Under the pieces are notes generated by a model that saw only the letters and a list, made by a program, of their open reading frames with translations, was not told the DNA's origin and made no database searches. This document shows positions 1 to 10,479 of a stretch of DNA of 64,000 bases, piece after piece. Each line of letters starts with the position of its first letter. Within the stretch, counting starts at the first letter, position 1. A program made the translations under genes and the position numbers. Source of the DNA: Symsagittifera roscoffensis (lineage: Eukaryota; Xenacoelomorpha; Acoela; Convolutidae); NCBI RefSeq assembly GCF_963678635.1, contig NC_087067.1, positions 51,638,233-51,702,232 of the forward strand. The letters are read 5' to 3'.

Positions 1-31
1 AGTAACCTAGAAGGTTTCAGCCCTAAACTGT

Positions 32-960
32 GTGATGGCCAAAAAGCAACAACAGCGGGACACTGCTGACAAGATCTTTGAAATCTTGTTAAATAGTTTT
101 GGCTCAGGGGTGCAAGGACACCAAGCAATGATGCGCTTTGAGAAATGGAGGCAACGTGAAGATGAGACGATAGACAAGTTTCTACACAATTTAGAGATGC
201 TGAGAAGGTGTAGCCAACCAAATGAGTCGAATAGAAGGATGAACCTGGTACTAGCCTCAAAATTCATCGATGGTGTGAAGAATGATGAGTTTCGAACGAT
301 ATTAGCGACGCATTACACACTGCTTTCAACCAATGCGCCAACACCAGAGGAGTTGAGACTCAAAACAAAAGAATGTCTTTTACTGAAGCCTCCATCGAGA
401 TCTGGATATTACAAAAACAATTATGGCAACTTTAACAACGGACCAGCAAACCAAGGTAACAACTGGTACAAACCAAGGGGCGACATGGACAAGAGGTGCT
501 CTTGTGCAAATTGCAGTTCGACAGAACATCATGTGTCAGCATGCCCAACCTACAAACAGTGCATGAAAGCAAAATATTATAGCCTCGAGGATGAAGATGC
601 GTAAGAGGTCGATCAAGAAGATTTCATGAGAGGAGTAATTGCAAAACTTGGCCCAAGGTGTTTCTTTTGTAACTTGGAAGGTCATTTTAAATGAGATTGT
701 CCACAATTTTGGGATGCTGTGGCAGATATCAAGCATCCAAGGCATGAGGAAGCTTTATCGGGTGTGAAAGCCAGCAAGGCTCGCATATTGAGTGAAGCGG
801 AGGCACGCAGGAAGGAGAAAGCACAAGAGCTGGCAACAAAGAAGATGCAAGCAGTAACTGAAGGAACACGTGAACTAGAACCAGTGACTGCGGCGGATGA
901 CTTCAAGATCGACTATAGGGCAGCCATGAGAGATGCTCTAATCAGAGTTCAGCAGAGTTG
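32..960 (+). pseudogene. gag: G1 gag, first copy (capsid to nucleocapsid)
   Basis: Gag forms the particle and binds the RNA genome. The visible part has the helical retrotransposon-gag pattern (RFEKWRQREDETIDKFLHNL, then a Leu-rich stretch), followed by two CCHC zinc knuckles: one at about 511-550 (CANC, four residues, H, four residues, C) and one near 660-705 (CFFC, NLEGH, C). A Lys/Glu/Ala-rich segment follows (about 740-950). The match to Ty3/Gypsy gag is by motif and by its place upstream of a protease. Fossil; broken. Confidence 0.75.
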
Positions 961-1205
961 ATGACGAAAGAGATCGAACAAAAGGTGAAGCTCGAACTAT
1001 AGATGAGAAGATTCAGGGAAAGTTAAACGCCTTCGAGGCATCAGAAGTTGAAGAAACCAAAGGACCAAGCAGTTTGAGCATGAACCTAAACGTGATATCT
1101 GGGTAGACGTTCGGAACGGTGCCACAAGGAAGCAGAATACAGTCAACAATTTCAGTTGCGGGACTTCAGGTGATCAGGAACCTAAGTTAACCCTGAGAGT
1201 TCACT

Positions 1206-1680
1206 ATGATGCATTTAGACACATTTGCAGACTATCTGAGACAGGCAGAGCCACGCACAGAGTCGAGGGCTGTACGAGCATTGTTGACATCAGGTGGCCC
1301 TCGAACAAGGAAATTCCACGGGCGCTACGTGGAAGTTTATGGACCGTATCAAGTGATGTTGAACGTTGACGGCATAAGTATCTACACTAGAACCTACGTC
1401 ACAACAGATAGTTACCAAATGGGACAAAACTACTTGGGTCAGGAAGAACTTAAGGTCCGTAGAATCGGCAATGACGCCATGATGGAGCAAGATGCAGTAC
1501 ACATAGAGTACGAGGCAGATGTGACTGCACATCTGCTAGACACCAATGGGAAGAAAAATGGAGTAACAGGACTACTGGATACAGGAGCAGTGGTAAGCGT
1601 GATGCCAATAAAGTTTTGGGAAAGAATGGGCTTCACGAGGGAAGATCTAATTCCAACGAACCTCAGATTGGGAGAACCGA
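1206..1680 (+). pseudogene. G1 retropepsin, first copy
   Basis: This is a pepsin-like aspartic protease of the retroviral type, which cuts the Gag-Pol polyprotein. The active-site signature GLLDTGAVVSVMP is visible at about 1565-1605 after a stretch resembling the protease N-terminal strands. The sequence then meets the gag N-terminal part of the second tandem copy, so only the N-terminal half of the fold is present here. Fossil; broken. Confidence 0.75.
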
Positions 1681-1689
1681 ACTCGGGAG

Positions 1690-3200
1690 AACCCATCAGG
1701 GAGCCGAGAGTGAACTTCAATGAACAACCGAATAGGAGAAGGACACATGGATCCACTAGAGGAAGAGGCATTTTATCCAGCTATGCCACAGGGGACAATA
1801 GGCCATGGGGCCCAAACATCAGAGGAAGTTCAACTGGCAACAGACCGACCTCAAATGAACGACCGACGCAAGATACACATGCGACTAGAAGATGAGACTC
1901 TAGGAACTGGAGTCATGCGAATCAAGGAAGAAGTCATCCAGCGATTCGGACAGGAGGGGAAATCCAGAGCCTCTATCAGGGGGCAATGATGCTCAAGCGA
2001 GGCATTCAAGGGAGCTACACCAATGGCCACAGCCTTTGAACCTCTGAACAGGTCCTTGGAAACAATCGTAACGAGGTGATCTAGAACCAATCAACGCAGT
2101 GAAAAGTCCAGAAGGGTTTTTAAGAAACGAAGATACTATAAAGATGAATGTGATGACTGCATTGATACCTGGATAGAGGTAATGAAACTGCATTTTGAAG
2201 AGGAGGACTTGTCAGAAAGACATGAATGCAGCGCTCTCACCAGTAACTTAGAAGGCTTCAGCCCTAAACTGTGTGATGGCCAAAAAGCAACAACAGCGGG
2301 ACACTGCTGACAAGATCTTTGAAATCTTGTTAAATAGTTTTGGCTCAGGGGTGCAAGGACACCAAGCAATGATGCGCTTTGAGAAACGGAGGCAACGTGA
2401 AGACGAGACGATAAACAAGTTTCTACACAATTTGGAGATGCTGAGAAGGCGTAGCCAACCAGATGAGTCGAATAGAAGGATGAACCTGGCAGTAGCCTCA
2501 AAATTCATCGATGGTATGAAGAATGATGAGCTTCGAACAATATTAGCGACGCATTACACACTGCTTTCAACCAATGCGCCAACACCAGAGGAGTTGAGAC
2601 TCAAGTCAAAAGAATGTGTTTTACTCAAGCCTCCATCGAGATCTGGATATTACAAAAACAATTATGGCAGTTTTAACAACAGACCAGCAAACCAAGGTAA
2701 CAACTGGTACAAACCAAGGGGCGACATGGACAAGAGGCGCTCTTGTGCAAATTGCAGTTCGACAGAACATCATGTGTCAGCATGCCCAACCTACAATCAG
2801 GGCATGAAAGCAAACGATTTTAGCCTCGAGGATGAAGATGCGTCAGAGGTCAATCATGAAGATTTCATGAGAGGAGTAATTGCAAAATTCGGCCCAAGGT
2901 GTTTCTTTGTAACTTGGAAGGTCACTTTAAATGAGATTGTCCACAATTTTGGGATGCTGTGGCAGATATCAAGCATCCAAGGCATGAGGAAGCTTTATCG
3001 GGTGTGAAAGCCAGCAAGGCTCGCATATTGAGTGAAGCGGAGGCACGCAGGAAGGAGAAAGCACAAGAGCTGGCAACATAGAAGATGCAAGCAGTAACTG
3101 AAGAAACACGTGAACTAGAACCAGTGACTGCGGCGGATGACTTCAAGATCAACTATAGGGCAGCCGCGAGAGATGCTCTAATCAGAGTTCAGCAGAGTTG
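1690..3200 (+). pseudogene. gag: G1 gag, second copy including its N-terminal part
   Basis: About 1690-2240 encodes a gag N-terminal region, including a CIDTWIEVMKLHFEEEDL-like helix near 2155-2210 typical of Gypsy-type Gag. From 2252 the same capsid segment as in the first copy follows, then a CANC...H...C knuckle near 2750-2790, then the Lys/Glu/Ala-rich tail. Fossil; broken. Confidence 0.75.
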
Positions 3201-3239
3201 ATGACGAAAGAAATTGAACAAAAAGTGAAGCTCGAACTA

Positions 3240-4470
3240 GAGAATGAGAAAATTCAGGAAAATCTAAACGCCTTTGAGGCATCAGAAGTTGAAGAAACGA
3301 AAGCACCAAGTAAGTTTATGGACCGTTTCAGGCGATGTTGAACGTTGACGGGATAAGTATCTACACTAGGACCAACGTCACAACAGATAGTTACCAAATG
3401 TAACAAATCTACTTGGGTCAGGAAGAACTTAAGGTCCGTAGAATCGGCCATGATGCCACGTTGGAGCAAGATGCAGTACACACAGAGTACGAGGCAGATG
3501 TGACTGCACATCTGCTAGACACCAATGGGAAGAAAATTGGAGTAACAGGACTACTGGATACAGGAGCAGTGGTAAGCGTGATGCCAATAAGGTTTTGGAA
3601 AAGAATGGGCTTCACGACGGAAGATCTGATCCAACGAACCTCAGATCGGCGGCCGCCAACCGCAGAGCAATCTACGTGGCCAGAAGGACACCAATAAGGG
3701 TCCTTCACATGGGAGGACGTGATCTTTGGATGAGCTTCCTGGTGGTTGAGAAGTTAGATGACTCAGACCAATTCATCATGGGCCGTGACTTTGTCCGGAA
3801 CTTCGATGTGATGATTGACTTGAACAACGGCCTAATAAGGATTATAAACCCAGACCGGAAGTATTTTAAGAAATCAATTAAAAGAATAATAACAGATGAA
3901 AACAAGGTACCAATTTTTTTAGATAGAAAGGTAAAACTACAGCCGGGACAAGCTGTAATAGCAACTTTTAGAATGAGAAATTTAAATTCGTTAAGTGATA
4001 GTAAACAGGTTTGTTTGGTACCCAACCCAAATAGTCAAAGCTCGGTGATTTTAGGCCGCAGCTTTTCACAAAACGGGCTATGTGCCAGTGTGTTGTTGAA
4101 CACACTGGACACCACGGTTACGATCCAGCGTGGGAAGAAACTTGGTTACGATTTGCCGATGAAAACCGACTATGAGGAGACACAAAACTTTAAGAGATAT
4201 AGTGTGAAAGACTGCCCAAATAATTTTGATAAGGATAAAATTTTAAAGAGAATTGGTGAATTTAAGTCTATTAATAAACTGTTTTCAATGAAATCCGAAA
4301 CGGATGATGGCTTGTCGAGCTGCTCGAACTTTCCGGAACGATTTTCGTCATATGAACTAGAATCCGACAAACTGGTTTTGCCGGAGATAGAACACTTGAG
4401 AGGAAAAATAGGCGAGGGAGATTTTGAGTCATTAAGGGCGGTTTTAAATCGGAATGCGGAACTATTTTGA
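3240..4470 (+). pseudogene. G1 retropepsin, second copy, and protease-RT linker
   Basis: The DTG signature (GLLDTGAVVSVMPIRFW) lies at about 3545-3600. The C-terminal half of the retropepsin fold follows around 3660-3850, with the FIMGRDFVRNFDVMIDL segment that matches the 'ILG-DFL---ID' element of Ty3/Gypsy proteases. About 3850-4470 is a linker leading to the RT. Fossil; broken. Confidence 0.75.
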
Positions 4471-4479
4471 AAACACAAA

Positions 4480-5330
4480 GCGGATATCGGATGCTGCAAC
4501 TTCGTCGAACACGAAATTGAATTAGAGGAAGGCGCCATTCCTCATAGGGAAGGCGCAAGGCGAATGACGCCTCATAAATCGGAAGCGTGCCGAGCGGAAA
4601 TAGATATGCTGCTCGAATACGACATGATAGAACCCTCGAAATCGCCTTGGGCTTGCGGGGTAGTCATGGCCCAGAAGAAGGGGGCAGCCTAGGTTCTGTT
4701 GCGACGTTCGTTACCTGAACGCAGTGACAATAAAAGAAGCGTATCCGATACCGCGAATAGACGCGAGCCTCTCGAAACTTGGTGACGCCAATTTCTTCAC
4801 CACACTGGCAGGTCCCTCTGCGGAAGAAGGTCAGAAAAAAGACCGGATTCTCATGTGAATTGGGGTTGTACTAGTGGAAAGAGGATGCCCTTCGGCTTGT
4901 GCAACGCTACGGCTACTTTTCAAAGACTGATGGCTCAGGCTTTGACCAGAGTGACGAAGAAATATGGGAACCTTGTGATGTGTTACGTGGATGACGTGGT
5001 CATAGCAACACCCATCTTGGAAGACCACATGGATCGCTTGATGGGGTCTTTGGCTGCATGAAAAGAGCAGGCTTGAAATGCAAACCATCGAAATGTGAAA
5101 AATTTAGGGATTCAATCAAGTATATTGGATAATGGTGGAGAGGCATGCCGTGAGGCCAGACCCGGAAGCAGTGGAGGCTGTGTTGACATGGAAGGCTCCC
5201 AGAACGAACACACAAATCATGAGCTTCCTAGGGGTTGCCAGTTATTACCCTGAATTCATGAAACGATATGCAGATAAGGTGTACCCCATGCAGAAACTGA
5301 TGCGCAACAAAGGGAAGAAGTTCGAATGGA
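4480..5330 (+). pseudogene. pol: G1 reverse transcriptase domain
   Basis: Reverse transcriptase copies the element RNA into DNA. The N-terminal RT pattern HEIELEEGAIPHREGARRM (about 4513-4570) and the MPFGLCNATATFQRLM segment (about 4885-4935) are classic Ty3/Gypsy signatures. The catalytic YVDD box is at 4984-4995. The thumb/connection region, with a FLGVASYY motif, runs to about 5330. Fossil; broken. Confidence 0.85.
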
Positions 5331-5369
5331 ACGAAGAGCTCAAGCTGCCTTCGAGAACATAAAGCAGGA

Positions 5370-5785
5370 ACTGTGCGAAGCGCCAGTGCTAGGCATGCCT
5401 ACAGAGAAGGGCATGTTTGTTCTTGATATAGATGCATCAGTAGTGGCCATCTCAGGAATACTGCATCAGGAGCAGGAATGGAATGGGAGAACAGTTCTCC
5501 GTCCCAATGCATATGGCAATAAAGTGTTGAGCGACACTGAAATGAAGTATGGTGCACCAAAGGCAGAAATGTTTGCAGTGATCACATTCGTGGAGAAGTA
5601 CCGCGCATACCTAGGGAGCGCTCACTTTAAGTTACGCGTGGACAATAGAGCGTTATACTGGTTGAAGACGTACTCGATGAACCAGAGCTTTATTGGTCGG
5701 TGGATAGTCAGAATAGACGGCTACCACATGATAATCGAGTTTTATGAAAAAATTGAACAGAAGCAAGCCAATCAGGTGGAAATCA
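5370..5785 (+). pseudogene. pol: G1 RNase H domain
   Basis: Ribonuclease H degrades RNA in the RNA-DNA hybrid during reverse transcription. The pattern GMFVLDIDASVVAISGILHQ, then an alignment to 'ys.tekE.lAvi..v.k.R.YL.G..F.l..Dn.aL.wL', is the usual Gypsy RNase H layout directly after the RT. It ends with the W-V-ID-Y---IEF segment near 5700-5745. Fossil; broken. Confidence 0.8.
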
Positions 5786-7000
5786 GGTAAGGGTTCTCGT
5801 TTCTGAACAAAGAAACGTATGAGGCTCTACTCTTGACGAGATGGTAAGACAAATCTGGACATCCAAATCCGAGACATCCCGAGTTACCGGTGGAAAAGGC
5901 AGCGGAAATAAAGATCTTATCAAAGAAGGACCCGGTTCCTTTGGATCTGTTGCTACGTTCGAACCTGGTCCAACAGGAACTCTCTCGTATGAACAAAGAC
6001 AGCCTCTCACTGCTGGATAAAACGGTCCAGGTCACTCCGCAAGTGATGCGGATGCTTGGTGAATTGTTGGAGAGAGAAGTAGCAAGAGATGACCCCGAAT
6101 GGGCAGCAGCCATGGCATCGCTGACAATCAGTGAGAAAATAAAGATTAAGCCATCAAGGCGTCAACATGAGGAAAATGAAAGGGATTATAGGGCAATAGT
6201 TCAGCAACTAGTGTCCTCGATACCCCAAAACGTTATGACAAGTACATCATACAAACGGAAAGAACAGGTGAAAGGGGCACAAAGGAAAACCGTCACCTTT
6301 GAGGATCGGGATCAGAAAGGCGAAGAGGTTGAACAAAACCTGGGGCAAGAAAGTTTGTCCGGGGAGAAGGTCGTTGATGGGAACAGGCAAGTTTATCAAC
6401 AAGACCCGGGACAAGAAAGTTTTTCCGGGGAGTCAGGTGTAGAGGAAAATGATCAAGGTGAGGAACAAGAACTGGTGGATAAAGTTTTGTCCGGGGAGTT
6501 CAGATGGAAGAGCAGAGCGCAAAATCTGATCCCGAAGAAGAAACATGCTCAGTGACAGATTCTTCCGTTGATGACACCTCGAGGAATTCAAGAATTGATA
6601 CTTACTCAGACAGGAATTCGAGCACAGGATCGGAATTGTCAGAGCTAGCAATCCACACGTTGCTAGTGGAGACTCGAGCAAGAGACCTGGACAGAGAGTT
6701 TCATCAAGACCCTGACAGTGATCGTTACCTGCTACGTAGTGAAACAGTCTTTGACAACGCAGCGGATGATCTAGAAACAATAGCGGTATCGAAACGATCG
6801 ATGAGTTTCTTGCCGCAGAAAGAAGTGGTCAGGATTGATCTTCAACCCTTCAGACAAGAGACAGTGCCATTGGCGAAAATTTGGTGCGTGAAGATGGAAG
6901 ATGACACGCATCCGCCAGATGAAACGGATAGTCATTTGAGGGTCATCAAGACGTACTTGAAGGCAAGATAGAGACTCTCAGACCTACTAAGAGCACAAAG
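5786..7000 (+). pseudogene. G1 charged linker between RNase H and integrase
   Basis: In most Ty3/Gypsy elements the integrase follows RNase H after a short tether. Here about 1.2 kb intervenes, rich in Glu, Asp, Ser, Gln and Arg. Around 6340-6500 a short unit (GQESLSGE, GQESFSGE, then VLSGE) is repeated three times. I recognise no domain; low-complexity acidic disorder is the best description. Fossil; broken. Confidence 0.55.
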
Positions 7001-7009
7001 AAATGACCG

Positions 7010-8225
7010 TATGACGAGTAACTTGAAAAAGTGGATCAAAAATGGAACACCAGACAAAGGTGACCTGGAGGAAGACAGTTATCGTAATCTCAGACAGCAT
7101 TTTATGCAAAAAGAGGGAAGGTTATATCTGAATAAGGACGGGATTGTGGCTTGTAAGAGAAGAGAAGAAGGCAAAGTCCTGTACAAATATAACGCGATAG
7201 CTTTGCCGCAAATCTATCAGACAGAACTTTTATTTATGTCGAATGATCAGATGGGCCATCAGGGAATCGACAAAGTATACCAGAGGATCCTGAAGGGCTT
7301 TGAGTGGCCTGAAATGAAGAACGCTTGCGAGAAGTGGGTAACAGAATGTCTGTCATGCCAACAGGTCAAGGATCCAAGGAAATTGCGATTTCCCTTGCAG
7401 TCGATCGAGTCATCTTAATTCAATGAGGTGGTGCAGATTGAACACCAGAAAATATGTATGACAGACAGTGGCTATAATTAGGTCTTGGTCATGATAGACC
7501 ACTTCACGAAGTATGCAGAGGCCGTGCCCTGCATGACTGCCTCAGCAGAAGAGACGTGCGATCATCTAATCAATGCGTGGATAGCGAGACATGGTTGTCC
7601 GATGACGTTTCAATCGGATAACGGAACAGCTTTCGTGGGAGAACTTATGAAAGAGCTCATGAGACGCTCACAGGTGGCTCAAGCTCACTCCACGATATAC
7701 CATCCTCAGACAAATGGCTTACTGGAAAGGCAAAATCGGACGATGCTGAGGGTATATTGATCCAGGTACATGACCGGTTGGGACAGATACCTTCCACGGG
7801 TGATGGGAGCTTACAACTGGAGTTAGTCCACATATGATGTTAACCGGACACGAGAAGTCTTTGCCCTTGACTTTTCTTTTACCCAGAGTAGGAAGGGAAG
7901 AAAACATCACAACAAGTCTAGGTAAGGGACGTGATTAGACGTCAGCAAGAACTAAACTACTTGTGTAGACGGAACGCTCAGCAGACACAGGCAAGGCAGA
8001 GGAAAACGTTCGATAAAAAAGCAGCTGTTGCGAAAGCTTACTCGGTACGGGAGACTACGTATGGGTATTTGAAAACGTTATATCACCGAAAGGAACGAAA
8101 AAGCTCCTAAAGAAGTGGAGGGGACCCTTCATGATTACAGAAGTGCACCAGGAGGGACGTTTTTATAGACTGAGTACCGGCCGAGCCGCTCAATACGAAA
8201 ACTTTCAGCCACACAACCCATCGAC
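7010..8225 (+). pseudogene. pol: G1 integrase
   Basis: Integrase joins the cDNA to host DNA. The HHCC zinc finger is seen at about 7230-7370 (H near DQMGHQGI, then CLSCQQVK). The DDE core follows: D in MVMIDHFTKYAEAVP (about 7485), D in FQSDNGTAF (about 7610), and E in HPQTNGLLERQNRT (about 7700-7740). The C-terminal GPF-type module (KKWRGPFMITEV) is at about 8113-8155. Fossil; broken. Confidence 0.85.
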
Positions 8226-8805
8226 GGAAGATTGGTGTAAAACTGCAGACATGGAAGGAGGGGATTATCTGATGATGGACCCTGCCTGTGAGGTCAATGA
8301 GAAGGGCACCAGGGGAAAGAATGATGGGAATGAGGTCGTAGAGGAAGGATCAAGTCCACCACTGGACCTGGATCCCAACGAGGTGATTGAAGCAGATGAA
8401 GAAGCCTTACCATACGCAGAAGAGGACTGGCAAGACCCCGAACAGATGGAGGTCCCCAAGAAATTGGAACCAGATCTTCCGTTTACGATACAGACTCGAC
8501 AGAGTAACAGGACAAAAATCACGAAGAAATACAATCCTTACGGAGACGACTTTGTAGTGGATAGAATAGATCGGAAGAAGATAGTGGAAGAATTGGTGGG
8601 TCTAGAAGAAATAATCGTGTCGCAAGACATCGACAAAGTCGACGACCGCGACGAGGAGTGGATCGATGCCCGAGGTAGAATTCGACAACGAGCAACAGCA
8701 ATCCTACGAACAAGACTTGACAAATCTGCGTGTCCTGGAATGGCAGAACGAAATGACGTCGGACCCAAAAGAGACCAGTGGCACGATTCAAGATGCAGAT
8801 CATGA
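8226..8805 (+). pseudogene. G1 Pol C-terminal tail, acidic
   Basis: This continues in frame from the integrase GPF module. It is rich in Glu, Asp and Pro, and includes a TRQSNRTKITKKYNPYGDDFV segment similar to the 'TRSGR---P-r-DDF' tails found after integrases of many Gypsy elements. No further domain is recognised. Fossil. Confidence 0.55.
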
Positions 8806-8905
8806 GAGCATGAAATACATAAGAACCGAAAGGGATGATTCTTCCTGGGCTGCCCAGGAAGAGTAATTACTCATTCTTGCATCCAACCTCGATTTAATAT
8901 CCGGT

Positions 8906-9562
8906 ATGCGATCGAAGGGGACATCGATGGATATTTTTGGCCTGGGAGTGGGGGTAGGACGTACCCACACTGGAAAATTATTAATAAACAAATTAAGATT
9001 AGCAAGAGAGACAGGTGATCTAGAAGCAGAAACAGTCGAGGACCCTAAGAAACCGGTCATAGGGAGTGTAGTTGATTCATATTTTAACTTGCCGAACGAG
9101 TACTCAAGTAGCATAGTATTGACAGATAGCGATTTTATACTTACAAATAGGACATGTGCGATAGCAATCACAGCGGACATGAGTTTTAGGACAGCGTTAG
9201 CAGCGGACTTTAAGAGAGAATATAAAAACATAGAATTCCTTTGGAAGCAAAGACCAGGAATAGGAGGCGTCGCAACAGCCTTGCCTCCGGCGGCGTCACA
9301 GATACCGGGAAAATACTTATGCTTCTTGGTGACGAGGGCGACGGAGAAGCAGCATGTGGACCCGGAAAACCTAGTCTTGTCCTTGACGAGACTGAGAGAC
9401 TTCCTTGTGGAGAGGGAGGTGAGGGAACTCTCGCTTCCAGTATACGACCCGAACCGAGGACGACTGTATCCAAGGGAGCTGTATGCACTGATATACGTAA
9501 TCTTTTTTGATACTAACATACAAGTATACTTACATAAGAAAAATTATATGAGTTTAGGCTGA
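8906..9562 (+). CDS. Macrodomain-like protein downstream of the G1 integrase
   Basis: This is an open frame of 218 residues starting at ATG 8906; a second ATG at 8927 is possible. From about residue 75 it follows the TARG1/OARD1-type macrodomain pattern: an alanine-rich helix with FKREYKNIEFLW, then GVAT, then YLCFLVTRATEK aligning with 'YIYYLITKKRA-HKPTYENL', a helix SLTRLRDFLVEREV, then LSLPVYDPNRG aligning with 'LSMPRIGCGLD', and a final helix and strand VIFFDTNIQVYLHK aligning with 'VFEATDIKITVY'. Macrodomains bind or hydrolyse ADP-ribose conjugates. The sequence supports the fold; the ligand loops are diverged, so activity is not implied. It sits about 100 bp after the Pol tail on the same strand, probably as an accessory ORF of G1. 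A captured host fragment is the alternative. Confidence 0.65.
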   Translation: MRSKGTSMDIFGLGVGVGRTHTGKLLINKLRLARETGDLEAETVEDPKKPVIGSVVDSYFNLPNEYSSSIVLTDSDFILTNRTCAIAITADMSFRTALAADFKREYKNIEFLWKQRPGIGGVATALPPAASQIPGKYLCFLVTRATEKQHVDPENLVLSLTRLRDFLVEREVRELSLPVYDPNRGRLYPRELYALIYVIFFDTNIQVYLHKKNYMSLG

Positions 9563-9828
9563 GTTTAGGTTGCATGCAGGAAGGTGTCCTACTAAGTGTG
9601 TTGTGTTTGATATGTTATATGTTATGTGTTATGTGTTAAGTTATTAAAATCTTGGGTAGGGAAGGGATTAGCGACCATGAATAACCGAATGACGATCTTA
9701 GGAATAGATCCAACGTTTGGACTGTCCATTCTTAGGTCGAATTTCAAAATTTTAGTAATAAATTGATCATTTAATCACTCATCAGATTTCAATTGATAGA
9801 AACTGATTATCAAACCGAATTTAACGAG
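9563..9828 (+). other. Non-coding spacer between two 3' ORFs of G1
   Basis: I find no ORF here. It contains an AT-rich stretch with short TATGTTATGTG repeats (about 9610-9640). It may hold processing or regulatory signals, or a short LTR remnant, but nothing decides between them. Confidence 0.4.
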
Positions 9829-10476
9829 ATGGACAACGTTGATTTGAACGAATTAATGGACCTAACGGAGGCGTACGTAGGACCGATGATAGATGCGATC
9901 TATCGTCGGCTGATGGATCGAGACTTTGCTCTGGAGCACCCAGGGGTAGTCATGTTGCTGGCCGCCTTAATAAACATCTTAGGGCACGATAACCGTGGGG
10001 ACCGCCCCACGGAAGTCTTATTGATGGCCGCATATGGAGAAAGAGGAGTACTATACCGCCCAATCATGAGGGTAATGAGTTGGAGAAACAGGGCTCTCTC
10101 AGGAAGTGACTTGACGAACGAGCCTGGATTGGGAAATTCCAGGACCTACCAAACAGGTGAGATGCCTCTGCCAACCAAGCCTAGGCCTGGTCTGAGAAGA
10201 ATGCATCAGGAGAAGAACAGCGAGAATGCCTCGTCTATTTCACAACTGAGAGCAGCGAGGGCGAGAGTAAAAGAAGAAGTTCAGACGTCAGAAGAAGAAC
10301 AAGACCTCAACCAAACGATGGAGGAAGTGGAGACGACCAGAAGGGAGCTGGATGAAATGACCAAAACCATGCTCAGTACGGAGGAAGACAGAGACATGTG
10401 GAAAAGACTGTTTGAAGATTGCAATAAGAAACAGGGCGAAGAAATAGAGCACGTGGATTTGTGCAGGCTTCTTTGA
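9829..10476 (+). CDS. Unknown ORF with C-terminal coiled coil
   Basis: This frame is open for about 215 residues from ATG 9829 (in-frame codons extend to about 9793 without an earlier ATG). The N-terminal half looks helical and globular (LMDLTEAYVGPMIDAIYRRL, HPGVVMLLAALINIL). The C-terminal third is highly charged with heptad-like spacing (EEVETTRRELDEMTKTM, DMWKRLFED) and is probably a coiled coil. I do not recognise the family. It is on the strand of G1 and ends exactly where G2-type LTR sequence begins. It could be a 3' accessory ORF of G1, or the N-terminal region of a gag from a neighbouring insertion. Confidence 0.45.
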   Translation: MDNVDLNELMDLTEAYVGPMIDAIYRRLMDRDFALEHPGVVMLLAALINILGHDNRGDRPTEVLLMAAYGERGVLYRPIMRVMSWRNRALSGSDLTNEPGLGNSRTYQTGEMPLPTKPRPGLRRMHQEKNSENASSISQLRAARARVKEEVQTSEEEQDLNQTMEEVETTRRELDEMTKTMLSTEEDRDMWKRLFEDCNKKQGEEIEHVDLCRLL

Positions 10477-10479
10477 GCA

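Larger units (their letters stand above)
1..3640 (+). repeat. Tandem duplication of the G1 gag-protease segment, period about 2.24 kb
   Basis: The stretch 1-1660 is repeated at 2243-3640 with high identity; for example, the AAGGYTTCAGCCCTAAACTG motif occurs near 11 and again near 2252. The sequence between them (about 1690-2240) reads as the N-terminal part of gag, so the second copy begins inside gag and the matching part of the first copy lies left of the window. The two copies differ at scattered bases, so the duplication is not brand new. It could be a nested insertion, unequal crossing-over or template switching during reverse transcription. Confidence 0.85.
1..10476 (+). mobile_element. 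G1: decayed Ty3/Gypsy LTR retroelement, 5' end outside window
   Basis: Parts occur in the order expected of a Metaviridae element: gag with CCHC knuckles, aspartic protease (DTG), reverse transcriptase (YVDD), RNase H, and integrase with an HHCC finger, a DDE core and a GPF-type C-terminal module. Two further open frames follow. The element is broken, with more than ten breaks by eye, so it is old or relaxed. The 5' LTR lies to the left of the window and I could not define a 3' LTR; the element abuts G2-type LTR sequence just after 10476. Its base composition is more balanced than the strongly skewed G2 copies beside it. The last two frames may belong to the element or be separate captures; position and strand favour the element. 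Confidence 0.85.
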
